Part shown: piece after piece, positions 1 through 7,384 of the stretch
How the letters are laid out: each line of letters opens with the position of its first letter
How positions within the stretch are numbered: position 1 is the first letter of the stretch
NCBI RefSeq assembly: GCF_946998835.1
Contig: NZ_CAMQAZ010000005.1
Location: forward strand, 56,471-120,470
Length of the DNA stretch: 64,000 bases
Origin: an uncultured Corynebacterium sp.
Lineage (GTDB): Bacteria; Actinomycetota; Actinomycetes; Mycobacteriales; Mycobacteriaceae
Reading direction: 5' to 3'
The notes under the pieces: generated by a model
The model's input: the letters and a program-made list of their open reading frames with translations, nothing else
What the model was told of the DNA's origin: nothing
The model's database searches: none
Program-made: the position numbers and the translations under genes

Positions 1-315
1 GGGCAGGAGTTGGCCGTCTTGGAAGACGAAGCCGAAGTCGTGCAGGCGGAGGGCGGAGCGGTCGGCGTCGGAAAGCGAGTTGACCTTTGTGTCGCCGTAG
101 ATGACATCGCCGTCGTCCGGCAGCAGCACGCCGGACATGCAGTGCAGCAGCGTGGACTTACCGGAGCCGGACGGCCCCATGACTGCAACGGTTTCGCCGG
201 GCTCAATGGTCAGCGAAATGCCGGTGAGAACGGGAGCGGAATTGTAGGACTTAGTGATGTCGCGGATACAAAGTCGTGCGTTTCTTGGGCTGTTTTTCTC
301 TGTCATGGCACTCAT
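1..315 (-). CDS. ABC transporter ATP-binding protein (LolD/MacB type), partial
   Basis: Only the N-terminal ~105 residues lie in the window; the gene runs off the left edge. Read on the minus strand, it begins MSAMTEKNSPRN and shows a Walker A motif GPSGSGKST near residue 50, followed by the SGVLLPDDGDV segment and the Q-loop region FGFVFQDGQLLP. This pattern fits the LolD/MacB/FtsE ATPases that drive lipoprotein, antimicrobial-peptide or heme export with a FtsX-like permease. Two in-frame ATGs (315 and 306) are possible starts; neither has a strong ribosome-binding site. It is divergent from the two-component system that follows, a common arrangement when the system controls the exporter. 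The substrate cannot be told from this fragment. Confidence 0.85.
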   Translation of the reverse strand, partial: MSAMTEKNSPRNARLCIRDITKSYNSAPVLTGISLTIEPGETVAVMGPSGSGKSTLLHCMSGVLLPDDGDVIYGDTKVNSLSDADRSALRLHDFGFVFQDGQLLP

Positions 316-381
316 TTCACTCGCACGGACGTGATTTCAACACCGTGTTCACTTTCCTTTTGCGGTAGTGCTAGGTCTACC

Positions 382-1212
382 ATGCCGGAAAATAATTCCT
401 CCGCACACAGAGCTTTCGTACCATGGGAAACTATGGAGCTGAAGGATTATTTCCGCAAATATATCGGCGCGAACCGCCGAGAAAAGGCGCAGAAACGCAG
501 CTACGAGGAATCCGCCGCCGCTCGCATCGCCGAACTTACCGCTTCACGACGCACAATTGCCGAAGCCTTCGAGATTGAACGTCGCCGCATTGAAAACGAC
601 CTCCACGACGGAGCTCAGCAATACATTGTTGCGGCTTCAATGAAATTGGGACTTGCAGAATTGGAGGCATCCAATACTGGCAATGAGGAACTAATGCAGC
701 TCCTGGCGGAAACTCGCGGCCATTTGGAGGATGGCCTGCGGGCTTTGCGGCGAACAGTTCATGGAATTCATCCGCAGGTGTTGCGCGACCGCGGACTACA
801 GGCGGCTGTTGAGGAAATCGCTGAAGGGTACGGCCCTCACGTTGTTGTGCACACTCCCTATCCCCTGCCGGAATTGGAGGAAAGTGTGCTCGCCGCGGCA
901 TATTTTTTCTGTGCAGAAGTGCTGACAAATGCGGCGAAATATGCGCCGAATGCTCCTGTTTCTGTATTGCTCACCTCAGATCAAACACTGAATATTTCAA
1001 TTACCGACCAAGGTCCGGGTGGGGCAAAATTGGGACGCGGATTGCGAGGCATGAAAGAGCGCCTGGCCACTTTTGACGGTGCGATGACCATGCACTCTCC
1101 CGAAGGCGGGCCAACGCAGGTAATAGCCAGAATTCCCTTGATGTTGAACCGCTGGGAATCGGGCATTGGAGAAATGGAAAGCGTGGAGAAGAAAGGTGCG
1201 GCGAAAAAATGA
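382..1212 (+). CDS. NarL-family sensor histidine kinase without sensor domain
   Basis: About 276 residues from ATG 382. A HisKA_3 dimerisation helix carries the phosphoacceptor His in LHDGAQQ (about residue 75), followed by a HATPase_c domain with N-box LTNAAKYAP (about 178) and G-box DQGPGG (about 210). No transmembrane segment or input domain precedes the kinase core, so it should be cytoplasmic and would need a partner or soluble signal. The open frame extends upstream to position 10, but that part is the antisense of the divergent ABC gene, so ATG 382 (or ATG 433) is preferred. The stop overlaps the next start (ATGA), so translation with the response regulator is coupled. Confidence 0.85.
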   Translation: MPENNSSAHRAFVPWETMELKDYFRKYIGANRREKAQKRSYEESAAARIAELTASRRTIAEAFEIERRRIENDLHDGAQQYIVAASMKLGLAELEASNTGNEELMQLLAETRGHLEDGLRALRRTVHGIHPQVLRDRGLQAAVEEIAEGYGPHVVVHTPYPLPELEESVLAAAYFFCAEVLTNAAKYAPNAPVSVLLTSDQTLNISITDQGPGGAKLGRGLRGMKERLATFDGAMTMHSPEGGPTQVIARIPLMLNRWESGIGEMESVEKKGAAKK

Positions 1213-1940
1213 AAATTGTCATTGCGGATGACTCGGCACTCCTGCGGGAAGGGGTCGCGGGGCTCGTCGAAAAGCGCGGACATGAAGTGATTGCGATGGT
1301 CAACACTGCCCATGGCCTGGTGGCGGACATCGATGACCGTTTTGAGGACACGGGCGAGCTGCCAGATCTGGTGATAACCGATGTGCGCATGCCGCCAAAG
1401 ATGAGCGATGACGGCCTGCGGGCGGCGGTCGAGTTGCGGGAGCGTTATCCGCAGCTGAATGTCATGGTGCTGTCGCAGTATGTGGCGCCGGCGTATGCGC
1501 GTGAGTTGTTCTCGCCGGGCGGTGGCGCTGGGGTTGCTGGGGTTGGCGCTGCTGGAAGTGGTGCGGCTGGGGGCAGTGGTTCGAGTGGCGGGACCGGGTA
1601 CTTGCTCAAAGACCGCGTTGGCCAGGTGCTGGACTTCTTGGGTTCGCTCGAAGTCGTCGCCGGTGGCGGCGTGGTGATTGACCCTGATGTGGCGACGGCG
1701 CTGATGCAGTCCGGCAAATCGGGGCTAGCCAGCTTAACGGCGCGCGAACGCGAAGTGCTAGAGCTGATGGCACGCGGAAAGTCCAATAAGCAGATTGCCG
1801 ATGACCTCGTGCTTTCCGGGGCGGCAGTGGCGAAACACGTGTCCAACATCTTTATGAAGCTGCATCTGGAGCCCGGCGAGGAAAACCGCCGCGTGCGAGC
1901 AATTTTGGAGTTCCTCACGGCGACGTCGGGGCAGATTTAG
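1209..1940 (+). CDS. NarL/LuxR-family response regulator with Gly/Ala-rich insert
   Basis: 243 residues. The receiver domain has the acidic pair near residues 7-8 (ADDS), the phosphoacceptor Asp58 in ITDVRMPP and the conserved Lys134 in YLLKDRVG. A LuxR-type helix-turn-helix follows (about residues 172-236, LTAREREVLELMARG through VAKHVSNIFMKL). Between alpha-4 and beta-5, residues ~103-128 are almost only Gly, Ala, Ser and Val, where family members have a short loop. The gene overlaps the kinase by 4 bp and forms a two-gene operon with it. It probably controls the divergent ABC exporter, which is inferred from position only. Confidence 0.9.
   Translation: MKIVIADDSALLREGVAGLVEKRGHEVIAMVNTAHGLVADIDDRFEDTGELPDLVITDVRMPPKMSDDGLRAAVELRERYPQLNVMVLSQYVAPAYARELFSPGGGAGVAGVGAAGSGAAGGSGSSGGTGYLLKDRVGQVLDFLGSLEVVAGGGVVIDPDVATALMQSGKSGLASLTAREREVLELMARGKSNKQIADDLVLSGAAVAKHVSNIFMKLHLEPGEENRRVRAILEFLTATSGQI
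1515..1592 (+). repeat. GC-rich low-complexity insert coding Gly/Ala/Ser linker
   Basis: This 78-bp stretch inside the response regulator is built of near-repeats of GGT/GCT/GGG codons and codes residues about 103-128 of the receiver domain. The reading frame is kept and the beta-5 Lys motif follows normally. Confidence 0.7.
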
Positions 1941-1992
1941 GGTCGGCAGCAATCGCACCTCTCGCAAAAGCGATGAAAAAATAAGTGTTGAT

Positions 1993-2008
1993 TGTGGCAC
2001 GAGTCACA
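1993..2008. promoter_or_regulatory. GlxR (CRP-type) operator candidate
   Basis: The sequence TGTGGCACGAGTCACA matches the corynebacterial GlxR consensus TGTGA-N6-TCACA at all but one defined position. It lies 54 bp before the aldehyde dehydrogenase start. Family knowledge: GlxR is a cAMP-dependent regulator of carbon metabolism in Corynebacterium. Binding here is inferred. Confidence 0.6.
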
Positions 2009-2061
2009 ATTTAAAGTTGGCTCATACGTTTGCTGTTTCCCTATCGAAAGGACATGTCTAC

Positions 2062-3582
2062 ATGACTGTTTACGCCAACCCCGGCACCCCCGATGCAATC
2101 TTCACATACAAGGAGCAGTACGAGAATTTCATCGGCGGTAAGTGGACACCTCCAGTAGACGGGCAATACATGGACAACTCCACCCCGGTTACGGGCGAGG
2201 TTTTCTGCCGGGTTCCGCGGTCTAACGAGAAAGACATTGAGCTCGCCCTCGACGCCGCGCACAAGGCGAAGGACTCCTGGGCCTCGGTTCCTGCGGCCGA
2301 GCGGGCACTGATTCTCCACCGCATCGCGGACCGTCTGGAGGAAAACCTTGAGAAGATTGCCGTCGCCGAGACCTGGGAGAACGGCAAGGCCATTCGCGAG
2401 ACCCTCGCCGCTGACATCCCGCTCGCAATCGACCACTTCCGCTACTTCGCCGGCGCCACCCGCACGCAGGAGGGGCGCATCTCGCAGATTGACGACAACA
2501 CGGTCGCCTACCACTTCCACGAGCCACTCGGCGTCGTCGGCCAGATCATCCCGTGGAACTTCCCCCTCCTGATGGCCGCTTGGAAGATCGCCCCGGCCCT
2601 CGCTGCCGGCAACTGCATCGTGCTCAAGCCTGCAGAGCAGACCCCCGCGTCGATCCTCATGCTCACTGAGATCATCGCCGATCTGCTTCCGGACGGCGTC
2701 CTCAACATCGTCAATGGCCTCGGCACCGAGGCCGGTGCTGCGCTGACCGCAAGCGACCGGATCTCCAAGATTGCGTTCACCGGATCGACTGCCGTTGGCC
2801 AGGTGATCAATAAGGCAGTGTCCGACAAGATTATTCCAATCACGCTGGAGCTCGGCGGCAAGTCCCCATCCATCTTCTTTCCCGACGTCATGGACGCCGA
2901 CGACGCGTTCCGCGAGAAGTGCATCGAGGGCTTGGCCATGTTCGCGCTGAACCAGGGCGAGGTCTGCACCTGCCCGTCGCGAGCCCTGGTCCACGAAGAC
3001 ATCGCTGATGAGTTCCTGAAGCTCGCGGTCGAGCGCGTCAAGCAGATTAAGACCGGCAACCCGCTGGATACGTCGGTACAGATGGGCGCCCAGGCCTCCC
3101 AGGAGCAGCTGGACAAAATCTCCGGCTACTTGGAGTCCGGGCCGAAGGAGGGCGCGGAAGTTCTCACCGGCGGCAACGTCGCCAAGCTCGAAGGGCTGGA
3201 GGGAGGCTACTACGTCGAGCCGACAATCTTTAAGGGCAACAACTCGATGCGATTCTTCCGCGAGGAGATCTTCGGCCCGGTCCTGGCCGTGACGACCTTC
3301 AAGACTCTGGACGAGGCTCTCGAGATTGCCAACGACACTATCTACGGTCTTGGCGCCGGCGTGTGGAGCCGCAACCAGAACAACGCATACCGCGCTGCCC
3401 GCGGTATCCAGGCTGGCCGCGTGTGGGTGAATAACTACCACAGCTACCCTGCTCACGCAGCCTTCGGCGGTTACAAGCAGTCCGGCATCGGCCGCGAGAA
3501 CCACTTGATGATGCTCGAGCACTACCAGGAGACCAAGTGCATGCTCGTCTCTTACGACGAGAACCCGACTGGCCTGTTCTAA
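2062..3582 (+). CDS. ald: NAD-dependent aldehyde dehydrogenase (acetaldehyde DH type)
   Basis: 506 residues, the usual length for the family. It oxidises aldehydes, probably acetaldehyde from ethanol, to carboxylic acids with NAD+. The cofactor and active-site motifs are clear: PWNFPL (about 165), FTGSTAVG, catalytic Glu263 in LELGG and catalytic Cys302 in GEVCTCPSR, with a vicinal Cys304. EEIFGPV follows near the C-terminus, and the extended C-terminal end resembles AldB/ExaC-type enzymes. ATG 2062 is chosen because GAAAGGA precedes it at good spacing; the frame upstream has no such site. A GlxR-like operator lies 54 bp upstream and a strong hairpin terminator downstream, so it is probably monocistronic. 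A 493-residue open frame on the opposite strand is a codon-bias shadow. Confidence 0.93.
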   Translation: MTVYANPGTPDAIFTYKEQYENFIGGKWTPPVDGQYMDNSTPVTGEVFCRVPRSNEKDIELALDAAHKAKDSWASVPAAERALILHRIADRLEENLEKIAVAETWENGKAIRETLAADIPLAIDHFRYFAGATRTQEGRISQIDDNTVAYHFHEPLGVVGQIIPWNFPLLMAAWKIAPALAAGNCIVLKPAEQTPASILMLTEIIADLLPDGVLNIVNGLGTEAGAALTASDRISKIAFTGSTAVGQVINKAVSDKIIPITLELGGKSPSIFFPDVMDADDAFREKCIEGLAMFALNQGEVCTCPSRALVHEDIADEFLKLAVERVKQIKTGNPLDTSVQMGAQASQEQLDKISGYLESGPKEGAEVLTGGNVAKLEGLEGGYYVEPTIFKGNNSMRFFREEIFGPVLAVTTFKTLDEALEIANDTIYGLGAGVWSRNQNNAYRAARGIQAGRVWVNNYHSYPAHAAFGGYKQSGIGRENHLMMLEHYQETKCMLVSYDENPTGLF

Positions 3583-3736
3583 GAATCTATCCCTTTGGGG
3601 CTAGGCGGTTTGTCGATTCCGATTCACGTCCGACGAGGGTGACGGCAATTGCCTCTGCTCCAACACCCTCCGCACCCGGCAGGTTGCAATGGTCGGCCTT
3701 AACCTGACGCACCAGGCGATGGCGACTCCAAATTTA

Positions 3737-3780
3737 GAGGCCTAGCTCACGGCCGCCAGCTAGGCCTCTCTTTCTTTCTT
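3737..3780 (+). terminator. Rho-independent terminator after the aldehyde dehydrogenase
   Basis: A perfect 11-bp stem GAGGCCTAGCT / AGCTAGGCCTC (3737-3747 and 3758-3768) with a 10-nt loop is followed by a T-rich tail, TCTTTCTTTCTT. The right arm contains the stop codon of the opposing membrane protein gene, so the hairpin may serve both directions. Confidence 0.8.
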
Positions 3781-4197
3781 CACTTTCCGGCGCCACCTGC
3801 ACACCCGTTTAATCGCGGCACTGGCGGCCCATCCGCCGAGAAAAAGTAGCGGGATGTAGAAGAACACGACATAGGCGACCACCAGGCCGTCCTGGCCATC
3901 GGGCGGCGTGGTGAGAAATAGGAATACCAGATCGCCAAGCGCGGCAATTCCTGCGCCGGTAGCTGCTGGGACAATGCTCCGAGCGCTGGTCATCCACCGA
4001 GCCGACGAGCTATCACCGGCGAAAACGGCTATTGCTCCGACCAGCATTACTGAGACCAACATGGACACAATCCACGACGCAATTCCTTCGTCGTAGGCGA
4101 GATTGGGCTCGGGCAAGATTAGTCCACCCAAAACACTCCACGCGACCGCGGCGAAAAAGGACGCCAGCAAGGGGCGGGTTATACTGTCGAGCCTCAT
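3760..4197 (-). CDS. Small integral membrane protein, unknown function
   Basis: 145 residues with four probable transmembrane segments (about residues 8-28, 42-62, 75-96 and 103-125) and a very basic C-terminus rich in Lys and Arg (KRVCRWRRKVKKERE). I recognise no family motif. The positive-inside pattern puts the basic tail in the cytoplasm. It converges on the aldehyde dehydrogenase and shares its terminator hairpin. No partner gene is adjacent; upstream lies repeat element A. Confidence 0.65.
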   Translation of the reverse strand: MRLDSITRPLLASFFAAVAWSVLGGLILPEPNLAYDEGIASWIVSMLVSVMLVGAIAVFAGDSSSARWMTSARSIVPAATGAGIAALGDLVFLFLTTPPDGQDGLVVAYVVFFYIPLLFLGGWAASAAIKRVCRWRRKVKKEREA

Positions 4198-4301
4198 GCG
4201 TCCCAGGTTACGTGAGATGACCTCCAGAAAGACCGAATTTCCCCTCCCCAGTGGAGAATCGAGTCACGCCCACAAAACAAAATCCTCCGAGCATAAAGTG
4301 G

Positions 4302-4536
4302 GGTAAGTAGAAAAACTGGCAACCCGAAAACTTACGGGCTGCAAATGTGAAACTGTGCGAATTTATGACACTTTCAAGCAATTTTCCGAACCATTTTTGA
4401 CATAAACGCAGCCAGTAACTCGGATCGGCCCAACGCCACCAGTCATAAACGTGGTCAGTAACTCGCATTGGGACTAAACGGAAAAAGGTGCCTACCGGCG
4501 CAACGCCGAGCGGACACACTTTTTGCTACTTAACCC
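4302..4536. repeat. MITE-like intergenic element, copy A
   Basis: An intergenic element of about 235 bp. Its left end GGTAAGTAGAAAAACTG is the near-inverse of its right end CACTTTTTGCTACTTAACC, so it has imperfect terminal inverted repeats. Inside, 4336-4380 matches 28839-28883 at 39 of 45 positions. Then come about 1.7 tandem units of 43 bp (starting 4401 and 4444) with the core CAGTAACTCG. It encodes no plausible protein. The second copy is at 28790-29090, in the same orientation. I see no clear target-site duplication. Confidence 0.75.
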
Positions 4537-4571
4537 GATTTTTTAGTGGATTAACACTGCGAATAAAAAAA

Positions 4572-4600
4572 CCAGGCCAGAGAAAAACTCCCTGACCTGG
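4572..4600 (-). terminator. Terminator of tRNA-Asn
   Basis: The minus strand reads CCAGGTCAG, an 11-nt loop and CTGGCCTGG, followed by TTTTTTTATTC. This is a 9-bp stem with one G-T pair and a U tract, directly 3' of the tRNA. Confidence 0.85.
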
Positions 4601-4605
4601 CTTAA

Positions 4606-4680
4606 TGGCTCCTCCAGCTGGACTCGAACCAGCAACCCTTCGATTAACAGTCGAATGCTCTGCCATTGAGCTATGGAGGA
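4606..4680 (-). tRNA. tRNA-Asn (anticodon GUU)
   Basis: The minus strand folds as a full cloverleaf: acceptor TCCTCCA/TGGAGGA, discriminator G and encoded CCA. The D-arm is AGCTCAATGGCAGAGC, and the anticodon stem TTCGA/TCGAA carries loop CTGTTAA (anticodon GTT). The T-loop is GGTTCGAGTCC. It lies between dnaG and its own terminator. Confidence 0.97.
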
Positions 4681-4809
4681 ATATCCACCGCACAGAAACC
4701 AACGAAACCGAGCAAACCAAACCTCGGTCGCGCCGTTCCCTGCGACGGATAGATACTTTACCCAGACCCCTCCCAACTCACAAATCAGCTGGTAGTAGGG
4801 CATTTTTCG

Positions 4810-6741
4810 CTACTCAAATACAACCTTGACCGCCTCTGCTTGCAGTTCGCGGCGGTACTGCTCCATCGCGAGCAGGTCCGCGAACAGTGAGTTGTAGGCG
4901 GTTTCGTCGTCTGAGGGGCGCATCCGGGAGAGCATCGCTTTCAGCTGGGCAATCTGGTCACCGACCCACACTTCCTGCAGTCGCGCCAGAATCGCCTGCG
5001 AATACGGGCGCAAGGTCTCCTCATCGACAGAGATTTGCTCCACGCCCAGCTCAGTCACAAGATGCTTGACGACGTCCTCCCGCGCCTTATCCATGATTGC
5101 GGTCGCCCAGCTATGTGGCTGCGTGGCAGCTTCCCCGCAGGCACCACCTGCAGCCATGATGGCGTCGAATACTGCTCGGTAGGTCGGATGTCCGAAGGTC
5201 TCGGGTGCGAGCGCATCGAATACCGGGCCGGTGGTGGCGGGCTCCTGAATTGCCAGCTTGAGGGCCTCACGCTGCGCATAGAGCACAGGGTCCCGCGGGT
5301 TTGGATACGGCAGTGCCGGATTTTGCCGGCGCCGCGCTTCCTCCGCCTCCTCGCGGGCACGGGCTTCTTCTTGGCGACGCTGGTAGGGCGTGCGTTTTTC
5401 ATTCTGTGGCCGATTGGCCTCCTCGCGGACGCGCTGCACCAGCTCGGCCTCATCATTCCAGCCGATCCAGCCGGCGACTTCGCGGGCATACTCATCGCGC
5501 AGCGCTGCGTCCTTGAGCTGAGCCAGAACAGGCACCACGCGGCGCAACCCGGAGACCCTGCCATTAGCGGTGGTCAAGTCATAGTCGGCCAGAAGTGTGC
5601 GGAGGACAAATTCGATCAATGGCCGTCGTGAAGCGACGAGATCGCGGACTGCGGCCTCGCCCTTCTTCTGGCGCAGATCACACGGATCCATGCCGTCAGG
5701 GGCAACCGCGACGTAGGACTGGCCGGTGAAGTTCTGCTCTCCCTCGAAGGCGCGCATGGCGGCCTTCTGCCCCGCCTCGTCGCCGTCGAAGGTGTAGATG
5801 AGTTCGCCGCGGAAGAAGTTGTCATCGAGCATGAGACGGCGCAGCAGCTGGAGGTGTTCCTCGCCGAAAGCGGTACCGCAGGAAGCAACGGCAGTAGTCA
5901 CACCCGAGGCGTGCATGGCCATGACGTCAGTGTAGCCCTCAACGATTACGGCCTGGTGGCCAGCAGCAATGTCCTTCTTTGCCAAATCCAGGCCGAAGAG
6001 CACCTTGGACTTCTTGTACAGCATGGTCTCAGGCGTGTTCATGTACTTGCCCAGATTGTCATCGTCGAAAAGCTTACGGGCGCCGAAGCCGATGACATCG
6101 CCCGACATGTTGCGAATCGGCCACATGAGACGGCGGTGGAAGCGGTCAATCGGCCCCATCCGCCCCATCTTGGAAAGCCCCGCCTTGTCCAGCTCTTCGA
6201 AGCTAAAGCCCAGGCGCTGCAGGTGCTTGGTCAGGGTGTCCCAGCCGGCTGGCGAGTAGCCACAGCCGAACTGTGCCGCGTGCTCGGCGGTGAAGCCACG
6301 GTTTTCCAGGAACTCGCGCGCAGGCGCTGCTGCTTGCGTGGAAAACTGCTCGCGGTAGAACTTCTGTGCCTCGCGGTTGGCGGCGATGAGACGCTGGCGG
6401 GTTCCCGGCTCCTCGCGACGCCCCGTGCCACCGCCCTCATAGTTAATGTGGAAGCCAATTTTCTCCGCACAGGCTTCGACGGCCTCCGGGAAAGACAGGT
6501 GCTCCATCTCCATGAGGAAGCTGAAGACATCACCGCCTTTGCCGGTGGAAAAGCAGTGGTAGTAGCCATGATTGGGGCGTACGTGGAACGACGGCGTGCG
6601 CTCGTCCTTAAAAGGCGAAAGCCCTTTCAGAGAATCCGCGCCAGCCGGTTTGAGGTTCACGTATTCTGCAACGATCTCCTCAATCGGAGTCCGCTCGCGG
6701 ATCGCCGCGATATCGGAGTCCGGAATTCTTCCCCTAGCCAT
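4810..6741 (-). CDS. dnaG: DNA primase DnaG
   Basis: 643 residues; synthesises RNA primers at the replication fork with the DnaB helicase. The order is the N-terminal CHC2 region (residues 35-100), the core with RFHRRLMWPIRN, the TOPRIM domain (VVEGYTDVMAM, then YTFDGDEAGQKAA), and a C-terminal helicase-binding domain. The start is taken at ATG 6741 (MARGRIPDSDIAAIRERTPIE), the conserved beginning; an upstream TTG is unlikely. Odd: three of the four expected zinc ligands are replaced (Ser42, Lys45, Thr66; only Cys63 remains), so the zinc ribbon probably binds no metal. The following SFHVRPNHGYYHCF stretch is otherwise well conserved. tRNA-Asn lies downstream on the same strand. Confidence 0.95.
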   Translation of the reverse strand: MARGRIPDSDIAAIRERTPIEEIVAEYVNLKPAGADSLKGLSPFKDERTPSFHVRPNHGYYHCFSTGKGGDVFSFLMEMEHLSFPEAVEACAEKIGFHINYEGGGTGRREEPGTRQRLIAANREAQKFYREQFSTQAAAPAREFLENRGFTAEHAAQFGCGYSPAGWDTLTKHLQRLGFSFEELDKAGLSKMGRMGPIDRFHRRLMWPIRNMSGDVIGFGARKLFDDDNLGKYMNTPETMLYKKSKVLFGLDLAKKDIAAGHQAVIVEGYTDVMAMHASGVTTAVASCGTAFGEEHLQLLRRLMLDDNFFRGELIYTFDGDEAGQKAAMRAFEGEQNFTGQSYVAVAPDGMDPCDLRQKKGEAAVRDLVASRRPLIEFVLRTLLADYDLTTANGRVSGLRRVVPVLAQLKDAALRDEYAREVAGWIGWNDEAELVQRVREEANRPQNEKRTPYQRRQEEARAREEAEEARRRQNPALPYPNPRDPVLYAQREALKLAIQEPATTGPVFDALAPETFGHPTYRAVFDAIMAAGGACGEAATQPHSWATAIMDKAREDVVKHLVTELGVEQISVDEETLRPYSQAILARLQEVWVGDQIAQLKAMLSRMRPSDDETAYNSLFADLLAMEQYRRELQAEAVKVVFE

Positions 6742-6861
6742 GAAAATAACCTTACCCAACCCGTCCAATCGGCCTCAGCGCGGAGGTTTCGCTTAACGAC
6801 GAGCCCTCCGCGTCCCAGCCCATAACGTGCCGACTGTGACAGATATGGAAAGATACTAGCC

Positions 6862-7380
6862 ATGGCTGAGTGGAAGAAGATTGCGAGCGGTGTCGGCGCT
6901 GCCGCCCTAGTGCTGGCTGGTAGCTATCTGGGGCTCGATGGCGGAGATCAGAACGCATCGGGGTCGGAGGGCTCACAGGGGGCGCAGAATTCCGAATCGC
7001 AGAATTCCACCGCCTCCAGTTCGAAATCGAGTCCGAAGCCTGGCCCCAATTCGGGCGGCAACAAGCCAGGTGCCAAGGGTGCCACCTGCGCAGTAGATAC
7101 CCTGCCGGAGGAGGCCGACGATGTTATCGACCGCATCCTGACCGACCAGGACCACATCTACTCGCAGCACGACGGCAAGCACTTCGGCAACTACGAGGGA
7201 CGCCTGCCGAAGGAGCGCGGTGACTACTACCGCGAATACACTGTGACCACCCCGGGCAATTCCAGCCGCGGTGCGCGCCGCATTGTGGTCGGCGGCGGAA
7301 CCGAAAATGACCCGGATGTCTGGTACTACACCGATGACCACTACGAGAGCTTCTGCGAAATTCCAGACGCGGAGGACTAG
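6862..7380 (+). CDS. Secreted guanyl-preferring RNase (RNase Sa / barnase family)
   Basis: 172 residues. An N-terminal hydrophobic segment (about 8-25) is an export signal or anchor, then comes a Ser/Gly/Asn/Pro-rich linker (26-72). The N1/T1-type RNase fold begins at ATCAVDTLPEEADDVI. Catalytic residues can be lined up with RNase Sa: the Glu in YREYTV, the two Arg in SRGARRIVVGG and the His in DDHYESF. It should cleave extracellular RNA after guanosine. I see no barstar-like inhibitor gene beside it, which is tolerable if the enzyme folds only outside the cell. It is divergent from dnaG and ends 4 bp from the convergent dgt. Confidence 0.85.
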   Translation: MAEWKKIASGVGAAALVLAGSYLGLDGGDQNASGSEGSQGAQNSESQNSTASSSKSSPKPGPNSGGNKPGAKGATCAVDTLPEEADDVIDRILTDQDHIYSQHDGKHFGNYEGRLPKERGDYYREYTVTTPGNSSRGARRIVVGGGTENDPDVWYYTDDHYESFCEIPDAED

Positions 7381-7384
7381 ACAA

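Noticed and set aside
10..381. N-terminal extension of the histidine kinase frame
   Set aside because: It is antisense to the divergent ABC ATPase gene and has no homology; the kinase core starts after 382.
2041..3522. 493-codon open frame antisense to the aldehyde dehydrogenase
   Set aside because: Long antisense frames are expected opposite GC-biased coding DNA; the predicted protein has no motifs and the sense gene is unmistakable.
4208..4519. 103-codon minus-strand frame inside repeat A
   Set aside because: It spans the repeat element and is not preserved in copy B, so it is unlikely to be coding.
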